Assembly: GCA_017893485.1 (NCBI GenBank)
Contig: CM030366.1
Location: forward strand, 204,529,326 to 204,593,325
Origin: Hemerocallis citrina
Lineage: Eukaryota; Streptophyta; Magnoliopsida; Asparagales; Asphodelaceae
Direction: 5' to 3'
Length of the DNA stretch: 64,000 nucleotides
Under the pieces are notes generated by a model, which was not told the origin of the DNA, did not search any database, and saw only the letters and a list, made by a program, of their open reading frames with translations. The stretch's first letter is position 1. Each line of letters opens with the position of its first letter. The position numbers and the translations under genes are program-made. This document shows, in pieces, positions 56,261-64,000 of the stretch.

Positions 56261-56339
56261 ATTTTTATAAAAAAATTGACGTAGTCTGACATCGAACCTA
56301 AGACCTCTGTTATATTACTTATGCATGTGCATTGCACAT

Positions 56340-56805
56340 GTTTGTTTGTTTACAAATAGAATTTGTTTGGTGACAAACTCTCCCATTACGGCAGGGGAAG
56401 AACAGACTAAAAGAATCAAGGACCTATACTCGGACCAGGCGGACCAATAGGAAAGGGAAAGCACACCACAAGAAGGGTGATCGTCTTGGCAAGAGGATGA
56501 AGAAACTTGACTCACTTCTTCTTTTGGGAGCTGGTCAATAGTTGTTTGTATTTTGGGGCTTGTACTTTGGTGGGATGTATTTTGGTTTATTTTGGGTTCA
56601 GGTGGTTTTGATGCATGTACGGTTGGGGTACATCTGTGGGTCTGTACCCGGTTTATGGGGGGATTCATTTTTTGGTCAGAGAATGCACATCATGGCCCGC
56701 ATGTGATTGACATGAACATCATTGTCTGCTACTTGAGTTTTGTTTTATTAAAGACTTTTTAATGAAACACGGATGGCCTAGGCCAACCTTTTATAATAAA
56801 AAAAA
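56340..56805 (+). mobile_element. possible retroelement 3' end with A-tail
   Basis: The last part reads TTTTATTAAAGACTTTTTAA, then ATGAAACACGGATGGCCTAG, then an A-rich tail at about 56790-56806, similar in layout to the L1 3' UTR near 47246. The upstream ~300 bases show no domain I can name. Could instead be gene 3'-UTR sequence. Confidence 0.3.
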
Positions 56806-57227
56806 GACAAATCTCCCATTAAAATAGTAGAAATAGCGTTGTATTTAGATGAGAGACAGTTATCTTCAAGTATACGACACAAACTGGGGGTTTCTTAGTC
56901 CCAAATCAAATCCAAATCACGCAAAGTAAACAAACTTTTCTGTAATTTAATTTTTTTTTTATAAAAAAAAACAATGGTAACAGGGTTTGGGCAAAAATCT
57001 GAATCCTAACTCTTGTTTTATGGGCACTTAATTGAGAAGGAAAAGGTGGTCTCCTCGTCTGGCACTCTGCCTGCAACTTTTGCACTCTTGGACCATGCCC
57101 GTTTCTAGTGCATTAAACTCTTCTTCTCTCTTTGCCTACCTTTTTTCGCTACTGCTGTGGCATTTGCAAGTATGGAAACAAATATGTATAACAACCAATT
57201 TGTATACATTAGCGTATACTTGAAGAT

Positions 57228-57230
<3 letters not shown>
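56806..57230. other. upstream region of the IDL gene
   Basis: No coding sequence supported. Probably promoter-distal DNA of the IDL gene. Confidence 0.4.
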
Positions 57231-57277
<47 letters not shown>

Positions 57278-57278
57278 T
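57231..57278. repeat. (CT)n(CA)n microsatellite upstream of IDL
   Basis: About 28 bases of TC followed by about 18 of AC, roughly 70 bases upstream of the TATA box. Confidence 0.95.
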
Positions 57279-57348
57279 CAAATGAAAATGACTTGCTTCT
57301 AATTTCTTTTGACCTTCACTTCCAAGAGTCGAGAAATAAATACCAAGG

Positions 57349-57358
57349 CTATATATAC
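57349..57358 (+). promoter_or_regulatory. TATA box of the IDL gene
   Basis: CTATATATAC, about 75-84 bases upstream of the start codon, placing transcription start near 57380-57390. The same element is preserved up to the Helitron break in the inverted copy. Confidence 0.6.
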
Positions 57359-57432
57359 AAAAGCAAAGGGCAGCAGTAGAGTAACACGAAAGAAAGAAAA
57401 AAAAAATAGCAAGAATTTCTTTCTTTCTCTCT

Positions 57433-57768
57433 ATGGCTCTAAAACCCTTCATCCTCTTCTTTTTCATGTTCTTGATTGTTGCAGGCATTCTCCCTTTGAC
57501 ATGCGATGGCTCTATCTACAGAATTCCTCGTTCCGGTCCTCCTTTAACTCCTCCACCACCAACACCAATCTCAACCAGCACAAGTACTGTCAGCATCAGC
57601 AACAAGAAGAAGATGACCAGAGCTAAAGCCAATTATGGAAAGACGGGAGGGCACTTGATTTCTTCATCGTCGGCCTTGAATGTGAAGACCCTGCCACGGG
57701 TTATGCGCGTTCCCCCTTCCGGACCTTCCAAGAGACACAACAGCGTCGAGGGGGCAAACTCTCCTTGA
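57433..57768 (+). CDS. IDL: IDA-like (IDL) secreted signalling peptide precursor
   Basis: A 111-residue single-exon precursor. Residues 1-26 form a signal peptide (MALKPFILFFFMFLIVAGIL, then a C-D-G cleavage region). A variable, proline/serine- and lysine-rich middle follows (residues 27-88). Near the C terminus (92-103) is RVPPSGPSKRHN, the EPIP core of INFLORESCENCE DEFICIENT IN ABSCISSION and IDL peptides (PIPPSAPSKRHN in IDA). Family members are secreted, processed, and sensed by HAESA/HSL receptor kinases in abscission, root and stress responses. The start is the first ATG after a TATA box and CT/GA-rich leader. The stop is at 57766-57768. Longer than IDA itself (77 residues), but lengths near 100 occur among IDLs. 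Host gene; which IDL subtype is not decided. Confidence 0.75.
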   Translation: MALKPFILFFFMFLIVAGILPLTCDGSIYRIPRSGPPLTPPPPTPISTSTSTVSISNKKKMTRAKANYGKTGGHLISSSSALNVKTLPRVMRVPPSGPSKRHNSVEGANSP

Positions 57769-58320
57769 ATAGTATAGTCATTGCTATGCTACTGCATCCT
57801 TGTTCTTAGTAACTTTGTTAGTATTGTTTATGTAGTTTCAGAGTTGTCGGGTTAATTCAGAATGAAAATATGGCTTCCTAATTAACCATAGTTTCTGTCT
57901 AGAGCAGAGTATGTCAAGTGAAAGAGAGAGAGATGGTGAATGAAAGAGGATGCAATTGTTGGCAGTTCACCTTACAAGTGTGTCATTGTGATCGGGACAG
58001 CCAAGATTACATTGTTGAATTTGGTTTTTGTAGGTCCAGCAAGAACAAGAAACAATGACAATTCTTGTTGTCACTTCCTCTTTTCTATAATTTTTCTTTG
58101 TTTCTTTTTTGCTATGTTAATATCATTATCATCTCGTCTTTTTCTTAATGTGCAGAATCGACATTTTTCTGTGTTATCTAAATGTGATACAATATAACGT
58201 TCAAGAGCAAAGATAATTAGATGCACTGCTATTAAAGTCGCATATATAGGCTGCTTTATTCTTTATATTTCGAAGAAAAAAAGGTGTAGTAAGATTAATG
58301 ATTTGTTTTCATTAATGATA
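57769..58320. other. 3' UTR and downstream DNA of the IDL gene
   Basis: An AATGAAAATATGG stretch near 57861 could be the polyadenylation signal. The remainder is AT-rich, without features. Confidence 0.4.
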
Positions 58321-58324
58321 TTAA

Positions 58325-58440
58325 TCTTTTTGGGTCAAGATCTGGACTATATGCAGCGGTCCGCATTTAAATTGCGCTGACAGTGAGATTCGAATCTGGG
58401 TTGCTTTCATATTAATGACCCTACCGATGGACCAAAACTC
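58325..58440 (-). mobile_element. tRNA-derived SINE-like sequence
   Basis: On the minus strand GGTCCATCGGTAGGGTCATT resembles a degraded A box. About 25 bases on, AACCCAGATTCGAATCTCAC resembles a pol III B box (GGTTCGAATCC). The distance and the text between (ATATGAAAGC) are typical of plant SINEs. No tail or duplication verified. Confidence 0.45.
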
Positions 58441-59281
58441 CGAAGTTTTGGTAAGAGTGAGGATGTTAATATTTATATTCTAACAAATGACAACAGATGC
58501 AACTTTTTTGATTAGCAAAAGAAAAAAAAAAGGAAAAAAAGAGAGGAAAAGGGTGGTGTTTGAACGGCATGTTCCATAAATGAGAAAAGGCGATGTAACT
58601 CCCTTGATTAGCAAAAGAAACGATGATGTAATTGATGGATGTCATGTGTTTTGGTGATGCATTTACTGTACTGTAGTAAATATTAACAAGGATTCAATAT
58701 GAAAAGCAAATCAACTTTAGTTTCATATTGGTTAAAGCAGCCACAATCTCCATCAAGTTTCAGCGTGTTTTGTTGAGTTGACTGAAGGATTAGAACAGAG
58801 ACGCGTAACAACCCAAACCATGCATTGCAAAACAGGTGTGGTATGTTGTAGGACAATTTTTTTAATATTGATTCAGAGTCCTTGCCATGTAGTGTAGAGG
58901 AACTTTGGTGAACTTGGAGGTTAAATAATATTGAAAAAGAAAAACGTGGGATATAACAGTGGTGGTATTTGTTGGGTTATTTGGTTAACTAGAAGTAGAG
59001 CTTGCTTTCAAAATGTGATATTGAATTGTGATTTTTGTTGATGTTTGGGCTGGAGCGGTTGTAGCAAAGAAGAGGAGGATGAACTGAACACACGGGTGAG
59101 GATAGACATAGCAGCGGGTGAGTAGCAAGATTGGATGGGGAAACACGTATACAAGGAAGACGAACTGTCAAGCTCCAAAGTGGTGATAAGAAGAGGAAAA
59201 TTTGTAATTCATGTAGAACTCAATCTCATATTTTTGGTTTCATGTATGCTGGACTTGATGTGTGGAATGTGTTAAAATTAA
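58441..59281. other. unannotated sequence
   Basis: No supported gene. A duplicated TTGATTAGCAAAAGAAA lies at 58508 and 58603. Confidence 0.5.
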
Positions 59282-59854
59282 GGCTAAATTGGAAAGAAAA
59301 AAAAAAAAAAAAAACACAGTATTGGTCATTTTTTAAAAAAAAACCCACTAAACTTTTTTATTTTAAAAAAACTGCACTCAACTATGTTATCAAAAAGAGT
59401 AATGCTACATCCACTACCAATTTCACTACATTTCTCTTCACTACCTTAGGTGGCACACTCCAACAGATAGGGGAAGATAGGGTAGGTGGGGGAACTCTCT
59501 AATAGGAGTATGCCACCTAAGATAGTGAAGAAAATGGTAGTAAAATTGGTAGTGGCTAAAGCATTACTCTATCAAAAGACGGATTTAGGTTTCCGTTAAG
59601 GTTTATGTCAAAAAACCACATTTATCTTTCATTTGTGTTTAAAAAAACATCACTTAACTAATCAGATCTTTAAAAAAACCTCACTGAACTATTGCATCAG
59701 TGCAATACAAGTGACATAAACCCTAACGGAAGTTAACTCCATCAATTTGGGTTTTTTGATAATATAGTTGAGTGCAGTTTTTTTAAAATAAAAAAGTTTA
59801 GTGGGATTTTTTTAAAATGACTAATACTTCAATGGGGTTTTTTTAAATTTAGCC
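59282..59854. mobile_element. foldback MITE at the edge of an old Copia LTR
   Basis: The left end is GGCTAAATTGGAAA; the right end on the minus strand is GGCTAAATTTAAAA. Long inverted arms follow: AGTATTGGTCATTTT and CCCACTAAACTTTTTTATTT on the left, mirrored by GTATTAGTCATTTT and CCCACTAAACTTTTTTATTT on the right. Similar AAAATTAA/AAAATATAA flanks suggest a target duplication. A second MITE (59397-59569) is inserted in its left half. Confidence 0.65.
59397..59569. mobile_element. 173-bp MITE, Mutator-like by 9-bp duplication, nested in the foldback MITE
   Basis: Inverted termini of about 60 bases: GAGTAATGCTACATCCACTA on the left, GAGTAATGCTTTAGCCACTA on the right (minus strand), then CCAATTT, ACTAC and TCTTCACTA. 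Flanks are TATCAAAAA (59388-59396) and TATCAAAAG (59570-59578), a 9-bp duplication with one change, as MULEs make. Confidence 0.75.
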
Positions 59855-59969
59855 AAAATATAATTCGTATTCGATGTATTTTCTGTTTCCTAATTTATAG
59901 GGAACAGATTCCTCAAATCTCCTATCTCCTTAATCTTCTCAATCAATTGTACCCCTTCTCCAAGAAATA

Positions 59970-60042
<73 letters not shown>

Positions 60043-60105
60043 TAGATAGATTGTAGAGGAAAAGAAGAATAAGAAAAATATTATTTTTCCTTAATTTGAT
60101 TTCAA
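59855..60105 (+). mobile_element. 5' LTR of an old Copia element, same family as 41783-46318
   Basis: TTCTGTTTCCTAATTTATAG, then GAACAGATTCCTCAAATCTC and CTTCTCCAAGAA follow the same order as the minus-strand LTR of the young Copia. It ends TTTGATTTCA before a primer site. A (TA)n tract (about 59971-60041) has expanded inside it. The first bases are missing or altered next to the foldback MITE. Confidence 0.65.
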
Positions 60106-60108
60106 TAT

Positions 60109-60121
60109 GGTATCAGAGCCT
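60109..60121 (+). promoter_or_regulatory. Copia primer-binding site (initiator tRNA-Met)
   Basis: TGGTATCAGAGCC three bases after the LTR end, on the plus strand. This identifies the preceding LTR as a 5' LTR. Confidence 0.85.
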
Positions 60122-60427
60122 AAAATATCCTAGGCTGCAAGATCCTGATCCCTCTTCTTCTTCTTATTGATCCCAAAACCCCAATCCCATCAAAATCACC
60201 TGCCTTCGAACCCCATCGCCCTCGTCAATCTCGATCCCCGCCGCCGAAATCTCCCAGCGACGTCATCTCTGATATCGTCGTCAACTTTCCGTCGCCATCA
60301 TCGATCCTGTCACCCTCGTCGATCGCCATCGCAGATCCTCAAGCCATTGTCGTGGTCACCACCGTCGTCAACATCCTCGATCCCGTAGCAGATGCACCGT
60401 ATTCAAAAGCCACTGCCATTGTTAATA
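60122..60427 (+). other. leader of the old Copia element, cut by the next insertion
   Basis: C-rich leader (CCCCATCGCCCTCGTCAATC-type) similar in character to the leader of the young Copia. It is interrupted at 60428 by the opposite-strand Copia LTR. No gag or pol remains in the window. Confidence 0.55.
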
Positions 60428-60748
60428 TGATAACAGTTTAGAATTGATAAAATAGTGGTATATATTTTTATTGTCAACGAAGAGAATAAATAGATTACAA
60501 AAGAATTTAGAAACTAAGCTAAATGGAAAAGTAATTCTAATCTTAGGAAATACAGAGGAATGAGAAAACTAAGCTAAATGGAAAAGTAAACTAAGCTAAA
60601 TGGGAAAGTAATTCTAATCTTAAGAAATACAAAGGAATGAGAAAACTAAGCTAAATAAGAAGGTAATTCAAATCAATGTGCTGAGCTATACAAATTGAAT
60701 ATCAGCATGCAATATTCTAAATAAGGAGACTATCCTTTGATATCTCCA
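60428..60748 (-). mobile_element. 3' LTR of the second Copia element
   Basis: 321 bp, minus strand TGGAGATATCAAAGG ... AACTGTTATCA. Contains repeated AACTAAGCTAAATGGAAAAG blocks. The partner LTR is outside the window, so age cannot be read. Confidence 0.75.
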
Positions 60749-63700
60749 ATATGCCCCCGCAAGTTGGACCTCCAGGAAGAGAGTCCAATCTTGAGTAGTA
60801 GCTGGTGAAAGCATGTGCAAGGTAGTGGTTTGGTGAGTGCATCTGCTAACTGATCCGTGGACAAGACATGTGTCACTCGAAGAGGGTCGTGCTGAACTTG
60901 TTCACGAATGAAATGATAGTCAAGAGCAACATGCTTCATATGAGAATGAAACACCGGATTGGAACATAAGTTGGTGGCACCCACGTTATCACAGTATATA
61001 ACCGGTTTCTGAGATGAAGAGAAACCAAACTCACTAAGGAGAGAGGTGATCCAACGCAGTTCTACAGCGATAGAAGTAACTGAACGATACTCAGCTTCAG
61101 TCGAAGACTGAGCAATGATACGTTGTTTCTTAGAGCTCCAAGAAATGGGATTCCGCCCGAGATAAACGATGTATGCGCTAGTGGAAGTGAAATCATCTTT
61201 GTTGCCAGCCCAGTCAGCATCGGAAAAAGCATGAAGATCATGAGATGAGCGGCAATGGAGAAGAATACTCTGATCAATGGTTCCACAAAGATATCTGAGG
61301 AGATGTTTGGCAGTATTCCAGTGATCAGTAGTGGGATGATGCATGAATTGAGAGAGTTTGCTGACCACATATGTAATGTCCGGTCGGGTCAATAAGAGAT
61401 ATTGTAGACTGCCAACAATTGTGCGAAACTCAGTGGGATCTGATAAGGAAGTGCCCGAGTGGAGAGTGAGAGTAGGTGTCGTGGCTAAAGGAGTGGCAAT
61501 CGGGCGAGCATCAGTCATCTTGGAATGCGCAAGAAGATCAGCGATATACTTTTGTTGTGACAAGACGATACCTTTAGCATGAGGAACCACTTCGACACCA
61601 AGAAAGTAGGCTAGAGGATCAAGATCCTTTAGTGAAAACTGATAGGCAAAGCGGGCAATGAAAGTCTGAACTGCAGTGAAATCATTTTCTGTGATAATAA
61701 TGTCATCAACATAAACAAGTATATAGAGTAATACTTTGTTTTTATTGAGTATAAATAGGGAGGCATCCACAACGGAGTTGATGAAGCCCGAGGAGAGAAA
61801 AAATTGCCTAAGTTCGTTGTACCAAGCCCGGGGTGCTTGCTTGAGGTCATAGATGGCTTTCCGCAACTTGCAGACATACTACGGATGGTCAGTATTAACA
61901 AAGCCTTGAGGTTGGGTCATGTACATGTTTTTAGTAAGAGTGCCTCTGAAGAAAGGCATTGTTGACGTCTAGTTATCGGAGAGACCAGCCATGGCTGATT
62001 GCAATGGAAAGCACAAGACGAATAGTGGTGGGTTTGACAATAGGACTAAAGGTCTCATGATAGTCTATGTCGGGGCACTGGTGAAAACCCTTTGCAAACG
62101 AGCTTTATACATGTCAACAGAACCATCAGATAAACGTTTAATGCGAAAAATCCACTTGCAACCGACAATAATGTGAACTCCATCCGGAGGTACCAACTCC
62201 TAAGTACCGTTGCGAAGCAGAGCATCAAACTCTGCAGACATGGCCTGATGCCATTTGTTATTTTTGATGGTCTAAGTCACACAAGTGGGTTCTATCTCTT
62301 GGGCAAGAAGAGCAGAGAGGTTGAGCTTGGTGATAGGCTTAGAAATGTTGTTATGGGAGCGGGTTATGATTGGGGAGGTCCGGGTGGGTTGTGAAGGTTT
62401 TGGATTGTGTTCGGGATTGTGAACGTGTGAATTTTGTGGGTTGTCAGAGTTTCACCGCGGCAAACTCGGAGTTTCTCTATGAGGAATGAGCGATGGCGTG
62501 CTTTGGTTGGAGTGAAGGTTAGGTGATGTAACTTCTGGATTAGGCAAAGAGGTTTGTTGTGGCAATGTGGTGTGCTCATCATGGGGTACCGACAGATTGG
62601 GGTGCGGAGCTGTGTGAGGATGCAAGAAGTTACCTGATGAGGGCATGCTGCGAGGTGGGGCCAGAGATGGTGTGCTAGAAGTCGGAGCAAGAAGAGGAAT
62701 GGAGAGCCATGATGAGCAAGTGGTACCATCTGGACGAGGTAGGTGAGGAGAGAAACTAGACATGGGAAACTCAGTTTCAACAAAGCGAACATGCCGGGAG
62801 GTGTATAATTTCTTGGAGTTGGGTTCGTAGCACAAATATGCACTTTGGGTGAGTGAGTATCCTAGGAAAACACAGGGAGTGGAGCGAGGTGCTAACTTGT
62901 GGGTCGAGTATGGATGTAACCATGGATAGCAGAGACATCCAAAGACACATAATTTGAGATAGTTTGGGTGGGAGGTAAAAGTTTGTAATAAGGAGATTGC
63001 ATGTCTAAGGTGGGAGTGGGCAAACGGTTAATAAGATAGGTAGCGGTGAGGAAGGCATACGACCAAAAGGGAAGAGGTAAGGAAGCTCGGGATAACAAGG
63101 CAAGACCAGTTTCGACAATGTGACGGTGACGACGCTCAGAGAAGCCATTGTGTTCTGGTGTGTGTAGAGGGGTGGTAAGATGAAATATGCCAGAAGTGGA
63201 TAAGAAGGATTTGCAACTTATGTATTCTCCCCCGTTATCGGAGTAGAGTGTGACAATTTTGGTTTTGAAATAGTTTTCAACTAAGGCTTTGAACCGTGGA
63301 AAAACTTTGGAGACATCCGATTTACGGGTGAGGGGGTATAACCAGACGTAATGAGTATAGTGGTCAACAAAAATGACATAGTATTTGAAACAATCAATGG
63401 AATGAATAGGAGACATCAGATATAATGCTCGATTAAGAAAAAGGTAACTTGTGACTTTTATTGCAATAACAGTCGTTGCAATGAATAGTTTTTGAAATAG
63501 ATGAAGAAAATGTCAAAGAAAAGGTGGTCGCAATGTGTCGAAGAATGGGCTCGAACGGATGACCTAGACGGTGGTGCCAATCAGTGGGAGAGGCTTTGAC
63601 ACTAGAGTAGGCGAATTTGGTGTTGGTGGGAAGGGATGATGTCAGCCATCATACACACCATCTTTAGTTCGTCCCCTAGTAGTGTTGCCCCCGTCATTAA

Positions 63701-64000
63701 ATCCTTCACATAAAAAGAAGTTGGTAAGAATTCAATGGATGTTTTATTTGTTTGGCAAAATTGGGATATAGAAATCAAATTTTGTTTCATATTTAGAACA
63801 CACAAAACATCGTGCAATTTAAATGAATAAGAGGGAGTGTGAAGAGAGAAAGAACCGGTGTGAAAGATAGGTAACCCAGTACCATCACCAATAACAATGT
63901 CATCAGGGCCGTCATACGGAGTATGAAGCGAGAGATTTTTCAGATCTGCAGTGACGTGGTGAGAGGCCCCGGAATCAAGAAGCCATGCGATGTTGTCAGT
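60730..64000 (-). pseudogene. Copia polyprotein (protease to RNase H), broken, N terminus outside the window
   Basis: From the right edge: protease LLDSGASHH (about 63970) and a gag-pre-integrase region LHDVLCVLNMKQNLISISQF (63750-63815). Integrase follows with DHYTHYVW, YSDNGGEY (about 63225-63250) and PEHNGFSERRHRHIVE (about 63110-63165). The linker region (62400-62860) has ARFVETEFP-type text. RT is decayed: shifts and stops between 61867 and 62400, then KAIYDLKQAPRAWY and YVDDIII (about 61685-61715). RNase H has SDADWAG, QSSTEAEYRS and YCDNVGA. The stop is at 60730, inside the LTR. Multiple frameshifts and an absent RT N-terminal frame mean it is inactive. Confidence 0.85.

Larger units (their letters stand above)
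60428..64000 (-). mobile_element. second Copia retrotransposon (minus), truncated by the window edge
   Basis: The 3' LTR is 60428-60748 (TGATAACAGTTTAG...GATATCTCCA on plus). A purine tract (minus strand AACTTGCGGGGGCATAT, 60749-60765) adjoins it. Pol runs on to 64000. The RNase H/RT style (MKHVALDYHFIREQV) fits the Ale-type Copia lineage. It is unrelated to the Copia at 41783. The 5' LTR and most of gag lie outside the window. Confidence 0.85.

Noticed and set aside
56281..56330. tRNA B-box-like ATCGAACC near 56290
   Set aside because: No A box at the right distance and no cloverleaf; lies inside Helitron-like sequence.
57105..57488. 127-codon minus-strand open frame over the IDL promoter and start
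   Set aside because: It is antisense to the IDL 5' region, contains microsatellite-encoded runs, and has no homology I recognise.

Overview
The window is nuclear DNA from a flowering plant, most likely a eudicot. Evidence: plant-type spliced genes, tRNA-iMet primer sites, Tat-type Gypsy, Copia, L1, RTE, Helitron and MULE sequences, an IDA-like peptide gene, and long TA/GA microsatellites. I cannot name the species. Almost all of the window is nested transposable elements. I support only one ordinary host gene, an IDA-like (IDL) secreted peptide precursor at 57433-57768. No rRNA, tRNA or CRISPR was seen.

Layout. 1-12608: 3' halves of two Tat-lineage Ty3/Gypsy elements. Each has an antisense extra ORF, tandem repeats, a purine-rich tract and a 3' LTR. 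The second extra ORF is split by a 3.8-kb LTR-type insertion (6284-10072, TSD CATGC). 12609-20922: degraded sequence with a PIF/Harbinger-like MITE, an RTE 3' end, a Gypsy gag relic, a small GGCCGGCCC element and an L1 3' end.

20923-37977: one ~17-kb MULE-like element, the most interesting object here. Its two ~2.8-3-kb terminal inverted repeats are each built from six or seven ~341-bp units, and every unit holds a ~140-bp hairpin. Inside are a FAR1-type MULE transposase gene (+) and, convergent to it, a plant-mobile-domain (PMD/MAIN-like) gene (-). Each gene appears to be transcribed from a leader within its own TIR through a 5'-UTR intron that contains the hairpin array. The ~6-kb interior carries 138-bp palindromic repeats, two ~240-bp MIR-like hairpins, a perfect 74-bp palindrome, oppositely oriented TTAGGG-like blocks, and many TTAACCCGTT dyads that also occur near the termini. 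Each of the two genes carries a one-base frameshift.

37978-46323: TA tracts, a cluster of three related Helitrons, a 344-bp foldback element that shares the terminal motif and TA/GA setting of the big MULE, and a very young Copia element (192-bp LTRs, one difference, TSD ACCAT) that has pol but no recognisable gag. 47246-50970: a 5'-truncated, broken L1 LINE (-). 51000-56213: remnants including a 586-bp MITE and a decayed solo LTR related to the first Tat LTR.

56058-57768: the IDL gene, preceded by an inverted, truncated copy of its own 5' end whose TATA region is cut by a Helitron terminus. 58300-64000: SINE-like sequence, a MITE inside a foldback MITE at the edge of an old Copia LTR, and a second Copia element (-) that is inserted in that element's leader and runs off the right edge.
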